A stretch of DNA of 64,000 nucleotides from Sulfuricurvum sp. (GTDB lineage: Bacteria > Campylobacterota > Campylobacteria > Campylobacterales > Sulfurimonadaceae), in NCBI GenBank assembly GCA_028718525.1, contig JAQULP010000009.1, positions 20,903-84,902 of the forward strand. Reading direction: 5' to 3'. The notes beneath the pieces are model-generated. The model was not told where the DNA came from. It saw nothing but the letters and a program-made list of their open reading frames with translations, and searched no databases. Shown piece by piece: positions 1 to 8,578 of this stretch (position 1 is the stretch's first letter; every line of letters begins with the position of its first letter). A program made the translations under genes and the position numbers.

Positions 1-1
1 A

Positions 2-814
2 TTGTTTCCTGCTGTGAGTTTTAGAGAGCGGAAGGTGACGACGATCGAAGGGGAATACGATTTTACGCAACATCCGCTATCGGCCAGCGGGCTAAAAAGC
101 TTTTTAACCTGTAAGAGACAGTATTACTTCCGTTATATAGAACATCTACGTGATCATGAACGGCCGCGTGATCTGTCACAGGAACGGGATATCGGTAATG
201 AACTTCATGCTGCACTGGAACAAATCTACAAAGAAAGAGAAAAATTTGATTCAGCCTCTGAGATCAAAGAAAATCTCCGGTCCTTATGGGAAAAAGAGCT
301 CTCAAAGGATCCTCTGGAGAGACATATGAAACGGCTGTGGATCGATAAACTCGATCCTTTTTATCTTCATGAAGCTTACCGTTTTGCTTCAGGGATAAAA
401 GTTTTAGAGACTGAAAAGGAGATGAGGGTCCAGGTGGAAGGGATAACGTTAAACGGACGTATTGACCGGATAGACGAACATCATGGAGAGATAGAAATTA
501 TCGATTATAAAAGCGGAAAATTTCCGGATACTGCGAAAGAACCAAAAGAGAGCGATGTCGATTATCAGCTCAGTATTTATGCGCTAATGTGTCACGGAAT
601 GGGAAATGTTATCCGTTGCGGCTATTATGATCTTGCTAAAGGGGAACTCAAATTTGAGCAGTTCCTTGAAGCAAAAACGGGGAAACTTCGAGAAATACTG
701 GCCGAAATGGCATCTCGGAAAATGTGGAGCTGGGAGATGTGCGAAGATTTAAGCCGGTGTCGGATTTGTCCCTATATCTATCTTTGTCATCGGGAGGTTA
801 TGCGTGGAATTTAA
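2..814 (+). CDS. addB: AddB C-terminal nuclease domain (partial, 5' end outside window)
   Basis: This is the 3' part of an AddB-type subunit of the AddAB helicase-nuclease, which processes double-strand breaks for RecA loading. The window starts inside the gene, so the N-terminal helicase-like part is missing. The visible 270 residues form a PD-(D/E)XK exonuclease domain, with the catalytic IIDYK motif at residues 166-170 and the QLSIYA motif after it. Four cysteines (C37, C253, C256, C262) match the 4Fe-4S staple of AddB nucleases. The stop lies inside the addA start region (11-base overlap), so the two genes are translationally coupled. A free-standing PD-(D/E)XK protein is possible but less likely given addA next door. 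Confidence 0.8.
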   Translation: MFPAVSFRERKVTTIEGEYDFTQHPLSASGLKSFLTCKRQYYFRYIEHLRDHERPRDLSQERDIGNELHAALEQIYKEREKFDSASEIKENLRSLWEKELSKDPLERHMKRLWIDKLDPFYLHEAYRFASGIKVLETEKEMRVQVEGITLNGRIDRIDEHHGEIEIIDYKSGKFPDTAKEPKESDVDYQLSIYALMCHGMGNVIRCGYYDLAKGELKFEQFLEAKTGKLREILAEMASRKMWSWEMCEDLSRCRICPYIYLCHREVMRGI

Positions 815-3506
815 CCCTTTTTTGGCATATGAGGCAAGTGCGGGGAGCGGCAAGACCTTTAACCTTGTTGTCCGATACCTAAGCTTGTTGTTTATGGGGG
901 AGAACCCGTCATCCATCATAGCCTTAACCTTTACCAACAAAGCAGCCAATGAGATGCTTGAACGGATCATCATTACACTCGAAACGTTGCCGACACGGGG
1001 TGAACTGGCGCAAATTGCGCGCCTTAGCGGTATCGATGAAAGTAGATTATTGGAAGAACGCCCAAAGATACTCTCCCGCTTTTTACGTTCAGATATCCAA
1101 ATTTCAACTATTGACAAGTTTTTTGGACGTATTTTACGAAAATTTGCATTGAATGCAGGGCTTATGCCTACATTTAAAACGATTCAAAGACAGCATGAAA
1201 CGAAACTATTGGAACGTTTTTTGAATGAAGTAGAAGTTTCCCGTGCGCAAGGGGCTCTGATCCATTTATCTCTTTTGAGCGACAAGCGGCTGAGTGATTT
1301 GTTTGAGCTGCTTTCGGCCCTGTACTCCAAATATAAAGAACTCAATCTAGAGAGATATGAAACGATTGAGATACCGGTAGACATACGGGATCAAATCATG
1401 GAGTGTGCCAAAGAACTTTCACTCTTGGTAAACATGTATCCGCTCAGTGATCGGGCACGAAAAACTATGCAGTTTGATAGCTACGATGATCTATTGGGCA
1501 AAACATGGCTCTTGAAACCGAGTTTGGAGTATTGGGATTTTAAAAAAATTTACCAACCTAAAATGGATGAGTTGCTCCATGAATTGCAACATAAAATATC
1601 TTTGCAGATGCGTCGTCGGGAAGTGCTCTATTTTAAAGAGCTGTTTTCCATACTGAAACTTTATATCAGAAGTCGTCAATCAATGGCCGTACAGAGTAAT
1701 GAGCTCAGCTTCGATGACATTACCCTTAATGTCCATACGCTGCTTAGGGAAAAATTAGAGAGTGAATTTCTCTATTTTAGGCTGGATTCACGTCTTAAAC
1801 ATCTCTTGCTGGATGAATTTCAGGACACCAGTGTTATTCAGTTTGATATCCTGCGCCCGCTGATCGAAGAGATCCGTTCGGGGGTGGGTGTTAATGAAGG
1901 GGGGAGCTTCTTTTTTGTCGGTGATGTTAAGCAATCGATATACCGATTTCGAGGAGGGGTAAGCGCACTGTTTCATCAGGTTGCCGAGTTGTTTGATGTT
2001 CAAGTGGAACCGTTGAAAATAAACTATCGCTCACGCAGCGAGATAGTAGAGTTTGTAAATCGATCCTTCGAAGGGAAAATTAAAGGCTATACCCCCCAGC
2101 AGAGTCCGCCACATTTGAGTGGAGGATACGTTGAGGTCATGAATACCGATGATCTTCTCCTAACCTTAAATGAACGTATCGCCTCATTGATTGCCCAAGG
2201 GGTAGTCCCCGAAGATATTGCTGTTTTGACTGCGACCAACAAAGATGGAAGTGCGGTTGAAGAAACATTGGGTGCTCACGGATATGATGTGGTTACCGAA
2301 ACGACCGCGCGGTTGATCGCGCAACGCAGTGTACGTGCCATTATTGAATATTTGCGTTATTGCTATTTCGGAGAACCGATTTATCGATTTAATTGTGCCG
2401 CATTGCTTGGACGGGAGCCGGATAAGATTATTCGGATGAAGGCGGATGCATTGATTAGCGCTGTGATCTCATTTGTTAAGCAATTTGAAATTGCCGATAA
2501 AAGCGCCATGATGTTTATCGAGGTATTACACGGATATCGTGATCTTGAAGAGGTGGTTTTTGAATGTGAACGTTTGGAAACCTCTTCGCCTCAGAGTGAT
2601 CTCAAGGGGATACGTATCATGACGGTTCATAAGTCAAAGGGGCTGGAGTTTGAACATGTCATTGTCTTGGACAGGCTCGGAATGGCACGATCGCACAATG
2701 ACGCGATTGTTTATGAATATGAGGGGGCGCAACTAAAAGGGATGCACTATCGCATTAAAAATCGTGAAATTTTTGATGAAAACTATGCGAAAGCCCTTGA
2801 ATCGGAGAAAAAAGCATCCGATGAGGATCAGCTAAACGCCCTGTATGTAGCATTGACACGAGCGGTTGAATCGCTCAGTGTCATTGCAAAAAGCAAAAAT
2901 TCATGGTTTGACCCTTTGGAACTTGTTGCCTTTAGCAAGGGGAATTTGGAAGTCAAATTGCATGAACCTGAGGTACTTTCCACAGCTAAAGCGATAGACT
3001 TCAAAGCCCTCCAATTTGGCCGCCAGGAAGAGACGCTTAGCTCACCCAAAGAGGAATCGTACGATTATCGGGCCGTGCAGTTTGGACTGGCATTACACTA
3101 TACCCTGGAAATGATGGGAGATTTTAACCGTGCATCGTTGGAGATCGCTATCGAATCGATGCGCAATCGCTACGGTTCAGTATTGCAAGCAGGTGCAATT
3201 GTCCAGATTGAAAAAAGGGTGGAGCGGCTAATAGATGATACAACATTCCAATCGCTGACTCAGGGGAGATTATACAAAGAACAGATGATACGCCATAAAG
3301 GAAATATAGGGGTGATCGATTTGTTGATAGAGCAAGAGGCGGGGTGGATAATTATCGATTATAAAAGCGGACGGGAAGAGGAAATGAAACATCAAGAACA
3401 AGTCAACCGTTATTGCGATGCGATACGCTCTTCAACAGGGTGTTTGACAGAGGGATATATCTGTTATCTTCTTGAAGATCGGATAGAATGGGTAAAGTGC
3501 TTATAG
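804..3506 (+). CDS. addA: AddA helicase-nuclease (UvrD/Rep superfamily)
   Basis: AddA is the helicase and nuclease subunit that works with AddB at DNA ends. The 900-residue protein opens with a Walker A motif (ASAGSGKT, residues 11-18). It has a UvrD-type DEFQDTS motif near residue 335, a VGDVKQSIYRFRG motif after it, a late TVHKSKGLEFEHV helicase motif and a LYVALTRA motif. A second PD-(D/E)XK nuclease domain lies at the C-terminus (IIIDYKSG near residue 850). The start is GTG at 804, chosen because a GGGAGG ribosome site sits 6-7 bases upstream and an alanine-rich Walker region follows directly. Both subunits keep their nuclease motifs, so this is a dual-nuclease AddAB. Confidence 0.9.
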   Translation: MEFNPFLAYEASAGSGKTFNLVVRYLSLLFMGENPSSIIALTFTNKAANEMLERIIITLETLPTRGELAQIARLSGIDESRLLEERPKILSRFLRSDIQISTIDKFFGRILRKFALNAGLMPTFKTIQRQHETKLLERFLNEVEVSRAQGALIHLSLLSDKRLSDLFELLSALYSKYKELNLERYETIEIPVDIRDQIMECAKELSLLVNMYPLSDRARKTMQFDSYDDLLGKTWLLKPSLEYWDFKKIYQPKMDELLHELQHKISLQMRRREVLYFKELFSILKLYIRSRQSMAVQSNELSFDDITLNVHTLLREKLESEFLYFRLDSRLKHLLLDEFQDTSVIQFDILRPLIEEIRSGVGVNEGGSFFFVGDVKQSIYRFRGGVSALFHQVAELFDVQVEPLKINYRSRSEIVEFVNRSFEGKIKGYTPQQSPPHLSGGYVEVMNTDDLLLTLNERIASLIAQGVVPEDIAVLTATNKDGSAVEETLGAHGYDVVTETTARLIAQRSVRAIIEYLRYCYFGEPIYRFNCAALLGREPDKIIRMKADALISAVISFVKQFEIADKSAMMFIEVLHGYRDLEEVVFECERLETSSPQSDLKGIRIMTVHKSKGLEFEHVIVLDRLGMARSHNDAIVYEYEGAQLKGMHYRIKNREIFDENYAKALESEKKASDEDQLNALYVALTRAVESLSVIAKSKNSWFDPLELVAFSKGNLEVKLHEPEVLSTAKAIDFKALQFGRQEETLSSPKEESYDYRAVQFGLALHYTLEMMGDFNRASLEIAIESMRNRYGSVLQAGAIVQIEKRVERLIDDTTFQSLTQGRLYKEQMIRHKGNIGVIDLLIEQEAGWIIIDYKSGREEEMKHQEQVNRYCDAIRSSTGCLTEGYICYLLEDRIEWVKCL

Positions 3507-3542
3507 AAAACTTAATTTCAGTAGATTATAAGTTTAAAAGGG

Positions 3543-3548
3543 TACAAT
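3543..3548 (+). promoter_or_regulatory. Putative -10 element for rplM-rpsI
   Basis: TACAAT preceded by GG, about 40 bases upstream of rplM. The G-rich lead-in to a -10 box without a clear -35 recurs before several genes here, as is usual in Campylobacterota. Sequence match only. Confidence 0.45.
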
Positions 3549-3587
3549 TTCGCCACTATTTATAGAGACTTTAAAAGGAGACTCAAG

Positions 3588-4010
3588 ATGAAATTTACTA
3601 AAATTGCTTCACCTGAGCAAATCGAACGTAAATGGGTTTTGATCGATGCGGAAGGGAAAACATTCGGTCGTATTATGACAGATGTTGCAACTCGTCTTCG
3701 CGGTAAAGACAAACCTTATTTTACCCCAAATATCGACTGTGGTGACTTCGTTGTTATCATTAACGCTGAAAAAGCGATTATCAACGGTGGCGGTAAAGCG
3801 GCTACTAAAACATATCACCGTCACACAGGTTACTTCGGTAACGTAAAAAGTGAAAAATTTACAGAACTTTTGGCTACTAACCCAGAAAAAGTTTTCAAAC
3901 TTGCAGCTCGCGGTATGCTTCCTAAAACAAAATTGGGTCGTGCGATGTTGAAAAAACTCAAAGTCTATGCAGGTGCTGAACACCCACACTCTGCGCAGAT
4001 CGCTAAGTAA
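3588..4010 (+). CDS. rplM: 50S ribosomal protein L13
   Basis: L13 is an early-assembling protein of the large ribosomal subunit. The 140-residue product has the usual family length and features: the W-x-LIDAEGKTFGR N-terminus, the KDKPYFTPN segment, the YHRHTGYFGN block and the RGMLPKTKLGR block. An AAGGAG ribosome site lies 8-9 bases upstream of the ATG. It is followed by rpsI after nine bases, the near-universal rplM-rpsI pair. Nothing is unusual about the gene. Confidence 0.97.
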   Translation: MKFTKIASPEQIERKWVLIDAEGKTFGRIMTDVATRLRGKDKPYFTPNIDCGDFVVIINAEKAIINGGGKAATKTYHRHTGYFGNVKSEKFTELLATNPEKVFKLAARGMLPKTKLGRAMLKKLKVYAGAEHPHSAQIAK

Positions 4011-4019
4011 GGATAAATA

Positions 4020-4409
4020 ATGGCAAAAACGTATGCAACCGGAAGAAGAAAATCTTCGATCGCAAAAGTATGGCTTGCTCCGGGTACAGGTAAAATCACT
4101 GTAAACGGTCTTTCACTTGATGCATGGCTTGGTGGTCTTGAAGCAAAAAAATTGCGTGTTACTCAACCGCTTTCTTTGACTAAACAAGACACATCGGTAG
4201 ATATCACTGCTACAACATTGGGTGGTGGTTTCTCAGGACAATCAGATGCACTTCGTCACGGAATTTCCCGTGCTCTTTGCGCATTTGATCCGTCATTCCG
4301 TGCTATCTTGAAACCGTTCGGTATGTTGACTCGTGATGCTCGTATTGTTGAGCGTAAAAAACCGGGTAAACGCAAAGCACGTCGTTCTCCTCAATTCTCA
4401 AAACGTTAA
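4020..4409 (+). CDS. rpsI: 30S ribosomal protein S9
   Basis: S9 sits in the head of the small subunit, and its C-terminal tail reaches the P-site tRNA. The 129-residue protein begins with the [14 protein letters not shown] block. It has [19 protein letters not shown] in the middle and ends in the conserved arginine/lysine tail closing with SKR (here FSKR). It is cotranscribed with rplM (nine-base gap, AAGGA before the ATG). A hairpin that could end the transcript follows directly. Confidence 0.97.
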   Translation: MAKTYATGRRKSSIAKVWLAPGTGKITVNGLSLDAWLGGLEAKKLRVTQPLSLTKQDTSVDITATTLGGGFSGQSDALRHGISRALCAFDPSFRAILKPFGMLTRDARIVERKKPGKRKARRSPQFSKR

Positions 4410-4416
4410 TCGTTTT

Positions 4417-4436
4417 TCTCTCCCTGCGGAGAGAAC
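4417..4436 (+). terminator. Hairpin after rpsI, possible terminator
   Basis: An 8-base-pair stem (TTCTCTCC pairing with GGAGAGAA) with a CTGC loop begins eight bases after the rpsI stop. The following tract is pyrimidine-rich but not a clean U-run, so termination may be partial. Confidence 0.45.
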
Positions 4437-4487
4437 CCCTCCCTATTTCACCTTTTTCTTTCCCTTTTAAATTATTCCCGACAATCG

Positions 4488-4493
4488 TATAAT
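4488..4493 (+). promoter_or_regulatory. Putative -10 element for the carbonic anhydrase gene
   Basis: A perfect TATAAT lies 72 bases upstream of the carbonic anhydrase ATG in an AT-rich gap. No convincing -35 is seen. Confidence 0.45.
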
Positions 4494-4564
4494 GATTTTT
4501 TTAATGCAATTTTGATCTCCTCAAACTGACCTTTGTGATAACATTTTTATTAAAAAGGTAAAAA

Positions 4565-5296
4565 ATGAAAAATTGGTTAACATCTTTGTGTGTTGCGGCA
4601 TGTTTAATGAGCGGCAGCGTTTACGCCGAGGCACATCACGGAGGGGCACACTGGAATTACGACGATCACGGACCGGCTCACTGGGGAGAATTCGGTGAAA
4701 CGTGTGCTGCAGGTAAAGCACAATCACCGATTAATATCCTCACCAATCAAACCAGTTCTCTTGAGCCGTCAAAATCGATCACGTTAGCGGAAAGTGTCAA
4801 TTCAAATGCATCCATTGCCGACAATGGGCATGCGATTCAAGCAACCATTGATAATGGCGGAAAACTCACGATCGACGGCATTGATTACAAACTTCTTCAA
4901 TTCCATTTTCATGGAAAGAGTGAAGAGATGATTGATGGAAAACAGTATGATTTGGTCGCACATATGGTACATAAGAGTGCGGATGGAAATCTTGCGGTTG
5001 TCGCCGTTTTGTTCAATGAGGGGAAAAAAGCGAATCCTATGGTCCAAAAAGTATTGGACAATGTAGGAAAAACGACATCAATTAACCCGTCTGAACTGCT
5101 TCCAAAACAAAATGACCATTATTTTCATTTTATGGGTTCATTGACGACACCTCCTTGCAGTGAAAATGTCAAATGGTATGTCATGAAAGAGGTTCAGAGT
5201 GCAACAAAAGAGCAAATAACGGCTATGCGTCATTACTATGACCATAATTATCGTCCGGTTCAACCGCTTAACGGACGGGCTGTAGAGTCGAAATAA
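4565..5296 (+). CDS. Periplasmic alpha-carbonic anhydrase
   Basis: This enzyme interconverts CO2 and bicarbonate, probably in the periplasm. The 243-residue protein has a Sec signal peptide ending near SVYAEA, then a short His-rich mature N-terminus. The alpha-CA landmarks follow: HWGEFGETCAAG, SPINI, the zinc ligands in QFHFH and VAHMVH, and GSLTTPPCSENV. The cysteines in GETC and PPCS are placed to form the disulfide typical of secreted family members. It stands alone, with its own -10 and no operon partner. In a CO2-fixing or pH-stressed organism it could supply inorganic carbon across the inner membrane, but that role is inferred. Confidence 0.93.
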   Translation: MKNWLTSLCVAACLMSGSVYAEAHHGGAHWNYDDHGPAHWGEFGETCAAGKAQSPINILTNQTSSLEPSKSITLAESVNSNASIADNGHAIQATIDNGGKLTIDGIDYKLLQFHFHGKSEEMIDGKQYDLVAHMVHKSADGNLAVVAVLFNEGKKANPMVQKVLDNVGKTTSINPSELLPKQNDHYFHFMGSLTTPPCSENVKWYVMKEVQSATKEQITAMRHYYDHNYRPVQPLNGRAVESK

Positions 5297-5299
5297 TGG

Positions 5300-5305
5300 T
5301 ATAAT
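5300..5305 (+). promoter_or_regulatory. Putative -10 element for the binding-protein gene
   Basis: A perfect TATAAT (context AATGGTATAATC) lies directly after the carbonic anhydrase stop and about 23 bases before the TTG start of the next gene. This implies a very short leader. Confidence 0.5.
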
Positions 5306-5327
5306 CTCACCTAAAAATGGGCTGAGA

Positions 5328-6827
5328 TTGAAATTTTTACTCCTTTTTATACAAAGTGTCTGGCTTATTGCCTCGACACTTCATCTAAGCGCTTCGTCTA
5401 ATCCGGCAAGACTTAATCCTCTTATTGCAACCGATTCGGCAAGTTCGTCTATCGCCAATTTTATCTTCAATTCACTCGTAAAGTACGATGAGAGCGGTCA
5501 AAATATTGTCGGCGATTTGGCCGAATCCTATCGATTCCTCTCTCCTACGGTGATTGAATTTAAATTACGCCAAGGGGTAAAATGGCATGACGGGAAACCC
5601 TTTAGCGCATCAGATGTCCTTTTTACCTATCAACTCATAAAGTCTCCTAAGACGATAACCCCCTATGCTTCGGATTTCAGAGTGATCAAAGCCGTAACAG
5701 CGTTGGATGAGCATACGGTGCGCGTTATCTATGAAAAACCCTATTTTAAAGCGTTAGAAATATGGATGATGGGCATTGTCCCACGTCATGTTTTGAGTCG
5801 CGAAAGCGACATCATGGGGAGCCGATTTAACACGGCTCCTATCGGAACCGGCCCTTACAAGCTAAAAAATCTCGAATTTTCAAAACAGATCGTACTGGAG
5901 GCCAACCCGAATTATTTTGAACATCGGCCTAAAATCGATAAAATAGTTTTTCATGTGATCAACGATCCGATGACCCGGTTTCTAATGTTGAAATCGGGGC
6001 AAATCGATATAGACGGCCTTGATCCGATGCAATATGAGCGTCAGTTGGACAAAACGTTTCATCATAATTTTGCGACCTTGGAGCTTCCATCGCATAGCTA
6101 TACCTATCTTGGATTTAATTTGAGATTGCAAAAGTTTAAAGATCCTCGTGTGCGTGAAGCGTTATCGTTGGCAATTGATCGAAAAGCATTGATTGATCTA
6201 TTGTTTTTACATCACGGTAATATTTGTACGGGCCCGTTTTTACCCGGAAGTAAAGGATTTAACGATCAGGTTAAAGCCCCTATACGCAATCTTGTAAAAG
6301 CAAAACGCCTTCTTAAAGCTGCAGGATACGATGCGAATCACCCTTTGTCATTTGAAATTGCAACCTCGAATTCCAATGCGATTCGTCCTTACGCTGCCGA
6401 AATTTTACAGCGTCAGTTATTGGATATCGGTGTTATTGTAACGTTACGGGTGATGGAGTGGCAGGCATTCTTGAATACGGTTGTCTCTCCGCGAAAATTT
6501 GATGCGGTGTTGCTGGGATGGTCACTTTCGTTAACCCCTGATCCTTATGCCCTATGGCATTCGGACAGCGATGTCCCCGGCGGATTTAATCTTGTAGGAT
6601 ACCATTCGAAACGGACCGACAGGTTGATCGAAAAAATGGAAAGTTCTACCGATCCAGAAAAAATTGCGGCATTGCAGCGTGAAATTTTTGAGTCGATTAC
6701 AAGAGACAATCCCTATTTGTTTCTGGTCATTCCCAATGAAATCAATGTGTACTCTCGAAGTATTTCAGGGATAAAACCGACCATTAACGGAATTTGGGAA
6801 GATTATATTGATTGGGAAAAAAAATGA
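5328..6827 (+). CDS. Peptide/nickel-type ABC substrate-binding protein (SBP family 5)
   Basis: This is an extracytoplasmic solute-binding protein of the DppA/OppA/NikA family, 499 residues, with an N-terminal signal peptide (hydrophobic to about residue 20). Family blocks include SPTVIEFKLRQGVKWHDGKPFSASDV, RFNTAPIGTGPYKL and DPRVREALSLAIDRKAL. The only workable start is TTG at 5328, because the nearby ATG frame stops at once. No permease or ATPase genes flank it, so its partners are elsewhere. The ligand cannot be read from sequence: short peptides, opines or a metal chelate are all possible. It overlaps the following phosphatase by an ATGA. Confidence 0.85.
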   Translation: MKFLLLFIQSVWLIASTLHLSASSNPARLNPLIATDSASSSIANFIFNSLVKYDESGQNIVGDLAESYRFLSPTVIEFKLRQGVKWHDGKPFSASDVLFTYQLIKSPKTITPYASDFRVIKAVTALDEHTVRVIYEKPYFKALEIWMMGIVPRHVLSRESDIMGSRFNTAPIGTGPYKLKNLEFSKQIVLEANPNYFEHRPKIDKIVFHVINDPMTRFLMLKSGQIDIDGLDPMQYERQLDKTFHHNFATLELPSHSYTYLGFNLRLQKFKDPRVREALSLAIDRKALIDLLFLHHGNICTGPFLPGSKGFNDQVKAPIRNLVKAKRLLKAAGYDANHPLSFEIATSNSNAIRPYAAEILQRQLLDIGVIVTLRVMEWQAFLNTVVSPRKFDAVLLGWSLSLTPDPYALWHSDSDVPGGFNLVGYHSKRTDRLIEKMESSTDPEKIAALQREIFESITRDNPYLFLVIPNEINVYSRSISGIKPTINGIWEDYIDWEKK

Positions 6828-7468
6828 AAAAAATTATTTTATTTGATTTAGACGGCACTTTGATTGATTCAACGGAAGCGATATTAGAGAGTTTCCACCA
6901 TGCTCTTCAAACCCATAATGAGAAGACAGACGTAAGTGATACGGCTATAAAATCGTTGATCGGGCACACCTTAGAAACAATGTTTGAAGGAGTCGGAATT
7001 GCATCGGGCTCCGTAGATGCTCATGTCGCAACGTATAAAAGTCACTATCGAAAGATTTCGTGTCAAAAGACGCTATTGCTTCCGAATGCGATGGATGCGG
7101 TCAAAGAAGCGGCTGAATTTGCACGTTTGGGGATCGTGACAACGAAAACGGGGATTTATTCCCGAGAATTACTGGAGTACTTTGAAATAATGGACTATTT
7201 TGAAGTATTAATCGGACGTGAGCATGTTGAAAATCCAAAACCGCATCCTGAACCGATTTTGAAAGCATTGGAAAAGATGGATGGGATGAATATTCCGACA
7301 TGGATGATAGGAGATACCCGCCTTGACATTGAAGCATCACAGCGTGCGGGAATAGAATGTGTTGCCGTTATCAGCGGATATGATAATGAAAAACAATTAA
7401 GAACATTAACAGATACTATAAAACCGGACGCCCTTGAAGCCGTCCGTTATATCGCACGGCGGGGATGA
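6824..7468 (+). CDS. HAD-family phosphatase, phosphoglycolate phosphatase-like
   Basis: This is a cytoplasmic haloacid-dehalogenase-type hydrolase of 214 residues. Motif I is FDLDGTLIDS with the nucleophilic and acid/base aspartates, motif II is VTTK, motif III is the lysine in NPKPHPEP, and motif IV is GDTRLDIEASQRAG. The cap between motifs I and II fits subfamily IA (Gph/PpaX-like). The start is the ATG at 6824, which overlaps the upstream stop as ATGA; an in-frame TTG four codons earlier is less likely. Phosphoglycolate is the usual substrate guess in autotrophs, but many HAD enzymes look alike. Confidence 0.85.
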   Translation: MKKIILFDLDGTLIDSTEAILESFHHALQTHNEKTDVSDTAIKSLIGHTLETMFEGVGIASGSVDAHVATYKSHYRKISCQKTLLLPNAMDAVKEAAEFARLGIVTTKTGIYSRELLEYFEIMDYFEVLIGREHVENPKPHPEPILKALEKMDGMNIPTWMIGDTRLDIEASQRAGIECVAVISGYDNEKQLRTLTDTIKPDALEAVRYIARRG

Positions 7469-7561
7469 AAGTAACACTCCGTCTTTGGTTTTTAAGCTCG
7501 TAAAAGGTGAAAAGCTACATTTAAGAGCAACTTTCATAGAATACGTGTACTGATTAAAATT

Positions 7562-7579
7562 AAACTTAAAAACTTAAGT
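7562..7579 (+). repeat. Tandem 8-mer with inverted repeat in the por leader
   Basis: AAACTTAA occurs twice in tandem at 7562-7577. The same stretch holds a perfect 6-base inverted repeat, ACTTAA-AAAC-TTAAGT, at 7564-7579. It ends 14 bases before the porG start, next to the ribosome site, so it could be an operator or a translational control hairpin. AT-rich chance similarity is possible. Confidence 0.35.
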
Positions 7580-7593
7580 CAGAGGGAGAATTC

Positions 7594-8151
7594 ATGCTAG
7601 AGATTCGATGGCATAGTCGTGCCGGACAAGGTGCTGTAACCGGCGCCAAAGGTTTGGCAGATGTAGTATCTACCACCGGTAAGCATGTTCAAGCATTCGC
7701 ATTTTACGGTTCCGCAAAACGGGGAGCCGCAATGACAGCATATAACCGAGTCGATGATAAAATTATTATGAACCATGAAAAATTCATGAGACCTGATTAC
7801 GTTCTGGTAATTGACCCTGCGCTGGTGTATGTTGCTGATATCACGGCAAATGAAAAAGACAGTACGGTTTATATTGTTACAACCCATATGAGTACCGAAG
7901 AGTTAATCGCATCACAACCGAAACTTGAAGGGAAAAAAGTTTACACGGTAGACTGTATTAAAATTTCTCAAGAGACGATTGGAAAAGCAATCCCTAATAC
8001 GCCGATGCTCGGAGCATTGATGAAAGTATCGGGAATGTACGAGATGGATTTTTTCAAAGAGAACATGGTTCGCGTATTGAAAAAATTGCCTCAAAAAATT
8101 ATCGATGCTAACATGATCGCGATTCAACGCGCTTATGATGAAGTGAAATAA
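7594..8151 (+). CDS. porG: Pyruvate:ferredoxin/flavodoxin oxidoreductase gamma subunit
   Basis: This is the gamma subunit of a four-subunit 2-oxoacid oxidoreductase that decarboxylates pyruvate to acetyl-CoA, or runs in reverse in the reductive TCA cycle. The 185-residue protein begins with EIRWHSRAGQGAVTGAK, the family hallmark, and has YGSAKRGAAMTAYNR after it. A GAGGGAG ribosome site precedes the ATG. It is first of four tightly spaced genes in the order gamma, delta, alpha, beta, with a 10-base gap to the next. A 2-oxoglutarate enzyme would look similar. The pyruvate assignment follows the separate 4-subunit layout and the alpha subunit sequence. Confidence 0.9.
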   Translation: MLEIRWHSRAGQGAVTGAKGLADVVSTTGKHVQAFAFYGSAKRGAAMTAYNRVDDKIIMNHEKFMRPDYVLVIDPALVYVADITANEKDSTVYIVTTHMSTEELIASQPKLEGKKVYTVDCIKISQETIGKAIPNTPMLGALMKVSGMYEMDFFKENMVRVLKKLPQKIIDANMIAIQRAYDEVK

Positions 8152-8161
8152 GGAGCCTATA

Positions 8162-8578
8162 ATGGAAAAAAAAGGATGGGATGGATTTGAAATCGGTGCC
8201 ATGCTCCGTTCATTTGATGGAGCAACACGTGATATCGCGACTACCTTGCCTGAGGATCGCCCTTATTCACAATCGAACTCGTTTACGGCGAGTGTAGCTG
8301 ACTGGCGTATTGAAAAACCTTTGTTTAACAAAGATTATTGTATCGATTGCCAATTTTGCTGGGTTTATTGTCCGGATATGTCGATCATTTCACGCGATAA
8401 AAAAATGGTCGGAATCGATTTTGATCACTGTAAAGGGTGTGGGATCTGTGTTGAGGTTTGTCCGACCAACCCTAAATCGTTGTTGATGTTCGCAGAACAA
8501 CAAGATGAAGAGAGCGCCATTGCTGAATGGCCGAAAAAAGATACTTCAAAAGCAAAAGAAGAAGCAAAGGACGAATAA
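8162..8578 (+). CDS. porD: Pyruvate:ferredoxin oxidoreductase delta subunit (2x 4Fe-4S ferredoxin)
   Basis: This is the ferredoxin-like electron-exit subunit of the Por complex, 138 residues. Two CxxCxxCxxxC clusters are visible: YCIDCQFCWVYCP in the middle, and HCKGCGICVEVCP about 30 residues later. Each is followed by proline, as in bacterial 8Fe ferredoxins. The N-terminal 60 residues lack cysteine and likely dock on the alpha/beta core. The C-terminus is a charged Lys/Glu tail. Its stop overlaps the porA start by one base (TAATG), so translation is coupled. Confidence 0.92.
   Translation: MEKKGWDGFEIGAMLRSFDGATRDIATTLPEDRPYSQSNSFTASVADWRIEKPLFNKDYCIDCQFCWVYCPDMSIISRDKKMVGIDFDHCKGCGICVEVCPTNPKSLLMFAEQQDEESAIAEWPKKDTSKAKEEAKDE

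Noticed and set aside
5328..6827. Binding protein as the missing AI-2 receptor (LsrB-like)
   Set aside because: It belongs to the large peptide/nickel type (SBP family 5), not the ribose-type family of LsrB, and lies 4 kb away with the por operon between.
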